DNA from: Nocardiopsis kunsanensis DSM 44524
GTDB lineage: Bacteria > Actinomycetota > Actinomycetes > Streptosporangiales > Streptosporangiaceae
Reading direction: 5' to 3'
NCBI RefSeq assembly: GCF_000340965.1
Contig: NZ_ANAY01000048.1
Span: 1-35,810 of the forward strand
DNA length: 35,810 nucleotides
Made by a program: the position numbers and the translations under genes. The notes under the pieces were generated by a model, which did no database searches, was not told the DNA's origin, and saw nothing but the letters and a program-made list of their open reading frames with translations. Positions 8,033 to 15,030 of the stretch are shown here, piece by piece (positions within the stretch are counted from its first letter, which is position 1; the number at the start of each line of letters is the position of its first letter).

Positions 8033-8560
8033 TCAGGTGCGGGCGCGTTCGTTCCCCGGTTCGTTCGGGTCCTCGAAGGGGCCGCTGACCAGTCCTTCTT
8101 CGACCTCGATCTCCAGAGCGCGTTCGTTGGAGAGCGGATCGTCGTCGTGGGTGTCGGGGACCACCGCGGTGCAGGTGATCTCGACCAGGGCACCGCGTTC
8201 GAGGAGTTCGTGCACCCCGAGAGCGCTCATCGCCGGATAGTGGCGTCCCATGTGGCGCCGGTAGACCGGCCCGAGAGTCTTCAGGTTGGCGCGGTAGGTA
8301 CTGATGGAGGTGGTGTGGATGCGCATGTCCACCACGTGGACGGGTTCCGCGCCTGCGTTGCGCAGGGCTTCCACGACGTTGCCGAGCGCATGGTCGAACT
8401 GTTGCACGAGGGTGTCGCCGGTCATGGAACCGTCGGTTCGGCGTGCGGTCTGCCCGCCCACGAACACGGTCCGCCCCGGGGTGACCACGATCGCGTGGCT
8501 GTAGCCGACGGGTTCGGCCAGGGTCAGCGGGTTGACGGTCTCGTGGGGTGTCTGTGCCAA
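8033..8560 (-). CDS. RidA/YjgF-family protein lacking the catalytic arginine
   Basis: A 175-residue cytosolic member of the RidA (YjgF/YER057c) fold, with the typical FVGGQTA strand, the QQFDHALGNVVEALRNAGA helix and the C-terminal VEITCTAVV strand. Classical RidA hydrolyses reactive enamine/imine intermediates using an Arg in the PARS motif; here the aligned segment is PAMS, so that Arg is Met111. About 40 acidic residues extend beyond the usual C-terminus. This puts it with the Rid paralogues of unproven deaminase activity. The start is TTG 8560, supported by GGGAGGT a few bases upstream and by the family's usual N-terminal length. It faces the giant palindrome at its 3' end. Confidence 0.85.
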   Translation of the reverse strand: MAQTPHETVNPLTLAEPVGYSHAIVVTPGRTVFVGGQTARRTDGSMTGDTLVQQFDHALGNVVEALRNAGAEPVHVVDMRIHTTSISTYRANLKTLGPVYRRHMGRHYPAMSALGVHELLERGALVEITCTAVVPDTHDDDPLSNERALEIEVEEGLVSGPFEDPNEPGNERART

Positions 8561-8641
8561 GGGACCTCCCTCGTGGTCGGTGTGCTGCGTGCGGGCTCTT
8601 CCGGGTGGGGACGGGGCCGACGCGGCCGGTAGGGTGAGCCC

Positions 8642-8803
8642 ATGTCGTTCACATTCTGGCTGTCCGCTCTCGCCCTCATCGCGGTCATGGGCCTGCTCGT
8701 CTCGATCTTCGCCGCGGGCGTGGTCTACGCCGTCCGCGTGCGCCGCCAGGGCATCGACTCCGTGCTCTCCGGCGCCCGCAAACGGCGCGAACTGCGCACC
8801 TGA
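8642..8803 (+). CDS. small single-pass membrane protein, 53 residues
   Basis: A short gene with a good ribosome binding site (AGGGTGAG ending three bases before ATG 8642). The product begins MSFTFWLSALALIAVMGLLV, has one hydrophobic segment at residues 5-30, then a strongly basic tail (VRRQ and KRRELRT), consistent with an N-out, C-in inner-membrane peptide. I do not recognise a family. It is divergent from the RidA-like gene (81 bases between starts) and convergent with the aldo/keto reductase, ending six bases from that gene's stop. Confidence 0.65.
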   Translation: MSFTFWLSALALIAVMGLLVSIFAAGVVYAVRVRRQGIDSVLSGARKRRELRT

Positions 8804-8809
8804 GGCTCG

Positions 8810-9640
8810 TCAGTCCCCGTCGAAGTCGTCGGGGTCGGGGCCGAACCGGTGGCCCTGGTCCAGTGCGCTGACTGCCTGCATGTCCTCCGCCGAGAGTTCG
8901 AAGTCGAACACGTCGAAGTTGGACCTGATGCGTTCGGGCGTGACCGACTTGGGGATGGCCACGTTGCCGAGCTGGATCTGCCAGCGCAGGAGCACCTGTG
9001 CGGGCGCGCGGCCGAGTCCTTCGGCGATCGCGGTGACGGTGGGGTCGTCGAGCAGGTGGCCCTGCCCGAGCGGGCTCCAGGCCTCGGTGACGATGTTGTG
9101 GCGTGAGTGGAAATCACGCAGTTTGTTCTGGACCAGCAGCGGGTGGAGCTCGATCTGGTTGACCATCGGGACGATGCCGCCCTCGTCCAGGACCCGTTCC
9201 AGGTGGGAGACCTGGAAGTTGCACACGCCGATGGCGCGTACCCGCCCCTCGGCGTAGAGGCGTTCCAAGGCCCGCCACGAGGACACGTACCGGTCCTGGT
9301 GGGGCAGTGGCCAGTGGAGCAGGTACAGGTCGAGGTGGTCCAGGCCCATGCGTTCCAGGCTCGCGTCGAAGGCCCGTAGGGCGGAGTCGTAGCCCTGGTC
9401 GGGGTTGGCGAGCTTGGAGGCGAGGAAGACCTCCTCCCGGTCCAGCCCCGAGCGGCGCAGCCCCTCGCCCACACCTGCCTCGTTCCCGTAGGAGGCCGCG
9501 GTGTCGATGCTGCGGTAGCCGACCTCCAGTGCGGTGGCGACCGTGTCGGCGACGGTACTCTGCGGCACCTGCCACACGCCCAACCCCATCTGTGGCATGC
9601 GCAGGCCGTTGTTCAGCGACGCATCCGGAACGATGGTCAT
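8810..9640 (-). CDS. aldo/keto reductase (2,5-diketogluconate-reductase type)
   Basis: A 276-residue NADPH-dependent carbonyl reductase of the AKR superfamily. The catalytic tetrad is visible: Asp and Tyr in SIDTAASYGNE, Lys in FLASKLAN, His in LYLLHWPLP. The cofactor-site motifs VRAIGVCNF and AIPKSVTPERIRSNFDVF are intact. The physiological substrate cannot be read from sequence; relatives reduce keto-sugars and small aldehydes. Adjacent ATGs at 9640 and 9643 are both possible starts, with a G-rich stretch just upstream; the frame stays open to 9724 but family alignment begins after these. It is divergent from dps across a 376-base gap. Confidence 0.9.
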   Translation of the reverse strand: MTIVPDASLNNGLRMPQMGLGVWQVPQSTVADTVATALEVGYRSIDTAASYGNEAGVGEGLRRSGLDREEVFLASKLANPDQGYDSALRAFDASLERMGLDHLDLYLLHWPLPHQDRYVSSWRALERLYAEGRVRAIGVCNFQVSHLERVLDEGGIVPMVNQIELHPLLVQNKLRDFHSRHNIVTEAWSPLGQGHLLDDPTVTAIAEGLGRAPAQVLLRWQIQLGNVAIPKSVTPERIRSNFDVFDFELSAEDMQAVSALDQGHRFGPDPDDFDGD

Positions 9641-10016
9641 CATCTGTGGCCCCCCGTCGGCCTGTGACGTCGTCTGCGGGTGGCACCCCCGTGCCACCGT
9701 TCTCGCATACTGCCACGAGCACACCCTGGGCAGACGGAGACCGGGCCGTCCCTGTATGAGCTTTTTACCCTGGAGGCGGTTTCACCCCGGTGCACAGCGG
9801 GCGGCGTTGTGCACGGCGTGTCGCACGGGCACGCGTGCCGGACACCGGACGCGGTACGCCCGTACGGGATGCGTGGAGCAGAGGAACCGGCGCAAAGCCT
9901 TGCTCCCGTATGGGGTGGGTTTTCTCTGCCGACAACGGTCCGTGTTCAAGACTGGCTGGCGGAGCGCATTCGTGTGCGCTCCGTGCAGCACACCGGATTC
10001 GGAGGGAACAGCACCC
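9641..10016. other. divergent intergenic region between aldo/keto reductase and dps
   Basis: This 376-base gap must hold the promoters of both flanking genes. The dps frame is open throughout, but codon content is unlike the gene and the strong ribosome binding site at 10001-10006 argues against a longer protein. I found no convincing sigma-factor boxes, OxyR-like or IdeR-like palindrome. Confidence 0.5.
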
Positions 10017-10604
10017 GTGAGTACAGCCGAGAAGACGCCCAAGCCCCGCAGCAGCCAGCCCTGGCTCCACCAGCCCGGACATGAGCTCCAGGAGTTCGGC
10101 ACCGTCCGCCAGCTCCCGGTCGGTCTGTCCTACAACGCGCGGATGTACTCGTGCCAGCGACTGAACCAGACGCTCGCAGACACCCAGATCCTGCACAGCA
10201 TGTACAAGAAGCACCACTGGCTCATGCGCGGCCAGACCTTTTACCAGCTGCACCTGCTCATGGACAAGCACGCCGACGAACAGACGAAACTGATCGACAG
10301 CATCGCCGAGCGTGTGCAGACCCTGGGTGGTGTGGCGGTCGGTGACCCCAGGCACGCCGCGGAGATCACCAACGTCCCGCGCCCGCCCAACGGCGTGGAG
10401 GAGGTACCGGCGATGCTGTCCCGGCTGCTGGAGGCGCACGAGACGATCCTGGAGGACGCTCACGACGCCGCGGCGCGCACCCAGGAGATGTACGACGACG
10501 GCACCAACGACCTGTTCGTCTCCGAGGTCATCCGTACCGGTGAACTGCAGGCGTGGTTCCTCGCCGAGCACCTGGTGGACACCCCGCTGGTGCATTCCTC
10601 CTGA
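10017..10604 (+). CDS. dps: Dps-family DNA-binding ferritin-like protein
   Basis: A 195-residue stress protein that forms dodecameric shells, oxidises Fe(II) with peroxide and protects DNA. The inter-subunit ferroxidase ligands follow the canonical spacing exactly: His67, His79, Asp83, Asp94 and Glu98, within HHWLMRGQTFYQLHLLMDKH and DSIAERV. A 35-residue N-terminal tail with Lys and Arg (residues 6-11) may contact DNA. GTG 10017 is the start because GGAGGG lies at 10001-10006; the open frame extends far upstream without coding character. It is monocistronic, followed by a perfect 12-bp terminator hairpin. Confidence 0.95.
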   Translation: MSTAEKTPKPRSSQPWLHQPGHELQEFGTVRQLPVGLSYNARMYSCQRLNQTLADTQILHSMYKKHHWLMRGQTFYQLHLLMDKHADEQTKLIDSIAERVQTLGGVAVGDPRHAAEITNVPRPPNGVEEVPAMLSRLLEAHETILEDAHDAAARTQEMYDDGTNDLFVSEVIRTGELQAWFLAEHLVDTPLVHSS

Positions 10605-10617
10605 GGTCTGAGCAGGC

Positions 10618-10647
10618 GGGGCCGGACGGCACGGTCCGTCCGGCCCC
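10618..10647 (+). terminator. intrinsic terminator after dps
   Basis: GGGGCCGGACGG at 10618-10629 pairs perfectly with 10636-10647 around a six-base loop, followed by TCTTCC. It begins 14 bases after the dps stop codon. Confidence 0.8.
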
Positions 10648-10706
10648 TCTTCCGTGTGCAGGACCGGCCGTGCCGGTGCCCGAGGACAGCGGCGGGATTC
10701 CTGTCG

Positions 10707-10903
10707 AGCCGATGACAGGTGGGGAGGTCCGGTGGACCGGCATCAGGAGGGGCCGGCCCAGGGACCGGTGGTAGGTGGGTGGTGTTCGTCGGAGCGTCGG
10801 GCCCACCACCCCGCCACCACAGGAAACCCCGAACACCACCCCGAGCCCCGACCCACCACCCAGCCCGGACCACACGCCTGCGAACCGCCCCATCGGTGCT
10901 CTA
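10707..10903. repeat. short (about 0.2 kb) copy of the palindrome family
   Basis: Bases 10774-10799 are identical over 26 positions to 6609-6634 of the 1.4-kb element, and similarity runs back to about 10711. From 10804 on, the sequence resembles the opposite end of that element (7884-7920, roughly three quarters identical). The copy is therefore the two ends joined with the interior missing. It forms its own stem: GGGTGGTGTTCG at 10777-10788 pairs perfectly with 10830-10841. Like the large copy it lies between convergent genes (dps and the ABC permease), and its right edge reaches the permease stop codon. The exact ends are approximate. Confidence 0.65.
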
Positions 10904-11779
10904 GTCCTGGGTGAGGCCCCAGCGCCGACGCAGTGCGCGGTCGGCCCAGTTGAAGAACACGTCGACGAGGACGCCGATGAGCAGCACGACGATGACGTAG
11001 CTGAGCAGACGTTCGGCGTCGTTGAGCTGGCGCGCCTGGCTGAGCGCCCACCCGATGGAGTTCTGCTGGTTGATGATGACCAGCAGTTCGCCGGCCATGA
11101 GGGAGCGCCAGGCGAAGGCCCAGCCCTGTTTGAGGCCGGAGACGAACATCGGCAGGGCCGCGGGCACGATCAGCAGGGTGTAGTGCTGGAGCCCGCGCAG
11201 CCCCATGGTCCTGCCGGCCCTCAGCAACGACGGGCTGACGTGGTCGATGCCCGAGGTCAGGCCTGTGGCGATGGAAGGGGCGGCGCCGAGCACGATCACG
11301 AACATGATCGCGGACTCGGTGATGCCGTACAGCAGCATCGCGAACGGGAACCAGACGATGGAGGGCATGGTCTGGAGTCCGGTGACGAGGGAGCCGATGG
11401 CGCTGCGCAGGGCGCGGGACCGGGTCACCGCCAGGCCGATGAGTACACCGACCGCGAGGGCGAGCGCGAAACCGGTCAGGGCCCGCCGCACGGTCACCTG
11501 GACCGCGGTCCAGAATTCGGGGCCGGTGACCTCTGCCAAGAGGGTGGGCAGGACCCGGTCGGGGCCGGGGAAGACGTATTCCGACCGCCATCCCGACCAG
11601 GCGAGGGCCTGCCATGCCACGAGCAGGAGGGTGATCGCGGCGAGCTTGGGCCAGGTGGCCGACCAGACCCGGGCGGCGACCCGGGCGGGGCCGTTCTCGT
11701 CCCCGGCGCGGCCGGGCTGCAGTTCGAGTGCGTCCAGCCCTCGGACGTGGCGGCCGGTCCGTTCCGTGGTCTCAGGCAT
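10901..11779 (-). CDS. ssuC: ABC transporter permease, sulfonate/taurine (SsuC/TauC) type
   Basis: A 292-residue inner-membrane permease with about six transmembrane segments. After a polar N-terminal 45 residues come LAAITLLLVAWQAL, then the BPD-type transport core including ALTGFALALAVGVLIGLAV. The EAA-type coupling loop is around GLTSGIDHVSPSLLRAGRTMGL, and SLMAGELLVII lies further on. Its family imports aliphatic sulfonates, taurine, nitrate or pyrimidine precursors. ATG 11779 sits behind GGAGG and overlaps the end of the ATPase gene by eight bases, indicating translational coupling. The substrate assignment rests on the binding protein and operon order. Confidence 0.85.
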   Translation of the reverse strand: MPETTERTGRHVRGLDALELQPGRAGDENGPARVAARVWSATWPKLAAITLLLVAWQALAWSGWRSEYVFPGPDRVLPTLLAEVTGPEFWTAVQVTVRRALTGFALALAVGVLIGLAVTRSRALRSAIGSLVTGLQTMPSIVWFPFAMLLYGITESAIMFVIVLGAAPSIATGLTSGIDHVSPSLLRAGRTMGLRGLQHYTLLIVPAALPMFVSGLKQGWAFAWRSLMAGELLVIINQQNSIGWALSQARQLNDAERLLSYVIVVLLIGVLVDVFFNWADRALRRRWGLTQD

Positions 11780-12542
11780 GGCGGGAGACCTCCTCGCGGA
11801 GCCTGTCGGTGATACTGGCGGCCTGCTCGGCGATGCCGCCGGAGTCGATGCGGCGGGGGCGTTCGCCCTCGACGGGGAACTCCTCGATGACTCGTCCGGG
11901 GCGGCTGGAGAGCAGTACGACACGGCCGCCCAGGCGTACGGCCTCGCGCACGTTGTGGGTCACGAACACGATGGTCAGGTTGCGCTCGCGCCAGATGCGT
12001 TCCAGCTCGTCGTGGAGGATGTCGCGGGTCATGGCGTCCAGGGCGCCGAAGGGTTCGTCCATGAGCAGGACGTCGGCGTCCTGGGCCAGGGCACGGGCCA
12101 GGGCCACGCGTTGGCGCATGCCGCCGGAGAGTTCGTGGGGGCGTTTGCCGGCCATGCCCCGCAGGTGCACCAGGTCCAGGAGTCCGGTGACGCGGCGGCG
12201 GCGCTCGGCCCGGGGGACCCGGTTGACCCGCATGGGGATCTCGATGTTGGAGCTGACGGTGAGCCAGGGGAAGAGTGCGGCCTCCTGGAACATCATCGCG
12301 ATCTTGTGGCCGCCCGTGTCGACGGTGCCGGTGGTGGGTTCTTCCAGGCCGGCCACGAGGGAGAGCAGGGTGCTCTTGCCGCAGCCGGAGGCCCCGACGA
12401 CGGCGAGGAGGTCGCCGCGGTCGACGTGCATGCTCATGCCGTCGATCGCGGTGACGGCGCTCCCGCCGCTGCCGAAGACCTTGGACATGTCGTCCACGCG
12501 TACGGCGCCGACACCTACGGGTGTCTCGGTGACAGTGGTCAT
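11772..12542 (-). CDS. ssuB: ABC transporter ATP-binding protein, sulfonate type
   Basis: A 256-residue cytoplasmic ATPase with all ABC motifs in order: Walker A GASGCGKST, Q-loop MMFQEAALFPW, signature LSGGMRQRVALARAL, Walker B VLLMDEPFGALD, and the switch His in FVTHNVREAV. It is closest to the SsuB/TauB/NrtD class. ATG 12542 is chosen over the in-frame ATG at 12578 because the latter lies inside the upstream binding-protein gene; GGAAGGG lies upstream. The gene starts eight bases after the binding-protein stop and overlaps the permease start. Confidence 0.9.
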   Translation of the reverse strand: MTTVTETPVGVGAVRVDDMSKVFGSGGSAVTAIDGMSMHVDRGDLLAVVGASGCGKSTLLSLVAGLEEPTTGTVDTGGHKIAMMFQEAALFPWLTVSSNIEIPMRVNRVPRAERRRRVTGLLDLVHLRGMAGKRPHELSGGMRQRVALARALAQDADVLLMDEPFGALDAMTRDILHDELERIWRERNLTIVFVTHNVREAVRLGGRVVLLSSRPGRVIEEFPVEGERPRRIDSGGIAEQAASITDRLREEVSRHA

Positions 12543-12549
12543 GCTGGGC

Positions 12550-13599
12550 CTACCCTTCCAACCCGTCGACCGGCTCACGGTCCTGCTCCGCGAGGACGTC
12601 GTTGAGCGGGTCGAGGGCGTAGATTCCGTTGAGGTCGACGGGCTCGAGCAGGTCGAGGGCGGCTGCGCGTTCCGCCCCGGCTCGCAGTGAGGGTGCGGCG
12701 GGATCGACCGTGAAGGTGGTGTTGTCGATGGCCTCGTCGACGAGTGCGCCGTCGAGTCGGCCTCCGCTGATCCGGTCGAGGTGGGCGTTGGCGGTCTCGC
12801 CGGCCCGTTCGGGGTCGTCGTTGATCCCGTCGACGGTCTCGGTGTGCCCGCGCAGCAGGCTCCGGACGTTGTCGGGGTGCCGGCGCAGGTACTCCGAGCC
12901 CACTACGAGGTTGGTGGTCACGTACTGGCCCCCGGTCCCGGGCCACAGGTCGGGTTCGTGCACCAGGAGGTGGCTGTCCTCCTCCGCCAGGAGCGTGCTC
13001 AGGTGGGGTTCGGGCAGCCAGGCCCCGTCGATGTCGCCGTTGCGGTAGGCGTCGAGGGTCTCGGGGTTCTCGCGCGGCATGACCGAGATTGCCCCTCCCC
13101 CTGCGGTGTCGACGTCCCAGCCCTGTTCCTCGGCGAACCAGCGCAGTGCCACGTCCTGGGTACCGCCGAGTTGGGGTGTGGCCAGGGTGGTTCCGGGCAG
13201 GTCGTCGACGGTCCCGATGTCCTCGCGCACGACCAGGCCGGTGCCCTGGGTCGCGGCGCCGGAGACGATGTGCAGGGCCCGGCCCTCGGACTGGTGCCAG
13301 CCGTTGACGGCGGGGTTGGGGCCGAGGAGGGCGGCGTCGATCTCGCCGGAGAAGAGGGCGTTGACGGCGTCGGGGCCGCTGTTGAAGATCCGGGTCCGCA
13401 GCTCGACGTCCTCGCCCAGCGCCGCCTCCAGGGTTCCGTCCTCCACGCCCACGAGTGCAGGGGCGTGGGTGAGGTTCGGGAAGTAGCCGAGGGTGAGGCC
13501 GGTGCCCTCGGGTCCGTCGGCGCCGGCCGTTCCGCATCCGGTGGCGACCAGGGTCAGGGCCAGGGTCGCCGCAAGGGATCGGGGTGGAGGCACACGCAT
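12550..13599 (-). CDS. ssuA: sulfonate-type ABC substrate-binding lipoprotein
   Basis: A 349-residue exported solute-binding protein. The signal peptide is basic then hydrophobic (RSLAATLALTLVATGC) and ends at the lipidated Cys22. The mature start LTLGYFPNLTHAPALVGVEDG and the later LGPNPAVNGWHQSEGRALHIVSGA are characteristic of the actinobacterial aliphatic-sulfonate binding family. Homologues can bind other small anions, so the ligand is inferred. ATG 13599 has GAAGGA upstream. It heads the three-gene operon, and a palindromic operator-like site lies 44 bases upstream. Confidence 0.87.
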   Translation of the reverse strand: MRVPPPRSLAATLALTLVATGCGTAGADGPEGTGLTLGYFPNLTHAPALVGVEDGTLEAALGEDVELRTRIFNSGPDAVNALFSGEIDAALLGPNPAVNGWHQSEGRALHIVSGAATQGTGLVVREDIGTVDDLPGTTLATPQLGGTQDVALRWFAEEQGWDVDTAGGGAISVMPRENPETLDAYRNGDIDGAWLPEPHLSTLLAEEDSHLLVHEPDLWPGTGGQYVTTNLVVGSEYLRRHPDNVRSLLRGHTETVDGINDDPERAGETANAHLDRISGGRLDGALVDEAIDNTTFTVDPAAPSLRAGAERAAALDLLEPVDLNGIYALDPLNDVLAEQDREPVDGLEG

Positions 13600-13642
13600 G
13601 CTGGGGTGGTCCTTCGTCGGTTCTGCTCACCGGGACACACAA

Positions 13643-13671
13643 ATCCTACTTAATAAGTAGGTTTAGTGGAA
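13643..13671 (-). promoter_or_regulatory. candidate promoter with palindromic operator for the ssu-type operon
   Basis: Read on the minus strand, TTCCAC (13671-13666) and TAGGAT (13648-13643) are separated by 17 bases. The near-perfect palindrome CCTACTTATTAAGTAGG (13661-13645) fills most of the spacer. Placement over the promoter suits a repressor. The same pattern, ACTA-N2-CCTA-N9-TWGGAT, occurs upstream of metQ. The regulator is not identified. Confidence 0.5.
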
Positions 13672-13711
13672 CCAGGGCGGGCGAGCGGCCCGGGAGGCCC
13701 CGGACACAGAA

Positions 13712-13753
13712 AAGGCCCGGAGCACGCACCCGTGCTGGGTGCGCACCCCGGGC
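13712..13753 (-). terminator. intrinsic terminator after metQ
   Basis: Read on the minus strand, GCCCGG plus GGGTGCG-type arms (13753-13748 with 13720-13715, and 13743-13737 with 13731-13725) form a long hairpin followed by CTTTTCTG. It starts about 26 bases past the metQ stop and insulates metQ from the downstream sulfonate operon. Confidence 0.8.
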
Positions 13754-13778
13754 CCGGAGCCGGGAGCGGCGCTACCGA

Positions 13779-14675
13779 CTACTCCTCGTCGGCAGCCTCG
13801 TCCTCGGAGCCCTCGACCTCGGCGACCTCGCCGTCGGCGTTCACGCCCAGGACGACGCCCTCCCAGGTCTCCTGGATGTACTCCAGAACACGCTCGTCCC
13901 CGAGCAGCTCGGCCAGCTTCTGCACGCGCTCGTCGTCGGTGTTCTCCTCCAGGGCGACCAGGCCGTTGGCGTAGGACTCGACGTAGTCCTCGCCCTCGGG
14001 CTCCCAGGCCAGGATGTTGGCTTCCTCGGTCAGGTCGGCCTCGATGGCGTAGTTGCCGTTGACGACCGCGGCGTCCACGTCGGCGAGCGAGCGCGGGATC
14101 TGGGGAGCCTCGAGCGGCGTGACGGTCAGATCCTGCGGGTTCTCGACGATGTCGTTCTCGGTGGCGTTCTCGCCGGCCTCCGGGGCGATCTCGACCAGGC
14201 CCTCCTCCTCCAGGATGCGCAGCGCGCGGCTGAGGTTGGCGGGGTCGTTGGGCACGGCGACCTCGGCGCCGTCGTCGAGGCCGTCGACGTCCTCGACGCC
14301 TTCCGAGTACAGGCCGAGCCGCTCGATGTGGACGTCGGTAACATAGGTCAGGTCGGCGTCCGGGCCGTTCTCCTGCCACTCGTTCAGGAATTCGCGGTGC
14401 TGGAAGTAGTTGGCGTCGAGCTCACCGTCGACCAGCCCCGCGTTGGGGGTGTTGTAGTCCGACATCTCCTGGATGTCGAGCTCCAGGCCGGCCTCTTCCG
14501 CGAGGTTCTCGTCGATGAAGGAGAGGATGTCACCGTGCGGTACGGGCATCGTTCCCACACGCAGCGGGGCGTCCCCGCCCTCTCCGCCGCCCGAGGACTG
14601 TTCGCTGGGGGCTCCGCAGGCGGTCATCGCCAGAACCAGGGCCGTAGCTCCAGCGGCGAACGAGGTGGTGCGCAT
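13779..14675 (-). CDS. metQ: MetQ/NlpA-family substrate-binding lipoprotein
   Basis: A 298-residue lipoprotein of the methionine ABC importer family. It has a signal peptide with lipobox LAMTAC (Cys20) and a Gly/Ser linker. The family signatures are LRVGTMPVPHGDIL, ELDANYFQHREFL and the AVPNDPANLSRALRIL ligand-loop segment. The C-terminal 20 residues are strongly acidic. ATG 14675 has GAAGGAG at ideal spacing. MetN and MetI are absent on both sides, so it must use a transporter encoded elsewhere or, less likely, the neighbouring sulfonate-type permease. It has its own terminator and a promoter-region motif shared with the ssu-type operon. Confidence 0.9.
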   Translation of the reverse strand: MRTTSFAAGATALVLAMTACGAPSEQSSGGGEGGDAPLRVGTMPVPHGDILSFIDENLAEEAGLELDIQEMSDYNTPNAGLVDGELDANYFQHREFLNEWQENGPDADLTYVTDVHIERLGLYSEGVEDVDGLDDGAEVAVPNDPANLSRALRILEEEGLVEIAPEAGENATENDIVENPQDLTVTPLEAPQIPRSLADVDAAVVNGNYAIEADLTEEANILAWEPEGEDYVESYANGLVALEENTDDERVQKLAELLGDERVLEYIQETWEGVVLGVNADGEVAEVEGSEDEAADEE

Positions 14676-14792
14676 GTGCACTCCTTCGTGATCGGGAAGG
14701 TGGAGGATCGCGGGGGGCACGCAGCGGCCGCGCTGTTCCGGCCGCCGGGCACACCGGCCCGACGCGCGGACCGACATGCCTGCTCCGAGGCT

Positions 14793-14817
14793 ATCCAAGC
14801 TTCTTGATAGGAATAGT
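14793..14817 (-). promoter_or_regulatory. operator-like site upstream of metQ
   Basis: On the minus strand the site reads ACTA, two bases, CCTA, nine bases, TTGGAT. Element lengths and gaps are the same as at 13643-13667 before ssuA. It lies 118 bases before the metQ start. The flank also forms CTATC-N10-GATAG. The rest of the 355-base gap to xylB (14676-15030) shows no gene and no recognisable SAM riboswitch. Confidence 0.4.
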
Positions 14818-15030
14818 CCATTTTGTCGCACTTGTTGGTGACGTGCCCCACATGCGCCGCCCTCGAACAGCGCACCGGAACGACCCCGCGAGGACGGCCC
14901 GACCGCCCACCAGAGGCAGGAGCCGCCGCCGGGGCCCAGGCCCCGGCCGCCCCGCAGCACCGCTTTCCCGGCGCCCGTTCACGGCATAGATTGTGAGTGA
15001 CACCACCCCCGTCCCCCTGGAGCGCCGCAC

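Noticed and set aside
9534..10016. N-terminally extended Dps
   Set aside because: Open frame upstream is non-coding in character; the strong ribosome binding site at 10001-10006 supports GTG 10017.
14676..14850. SAM riboswitch upstream of metQ
   Set aside because: No SAM-I/IV-type core or long paired leader could be built; only the short operator-like palindrome is visible.
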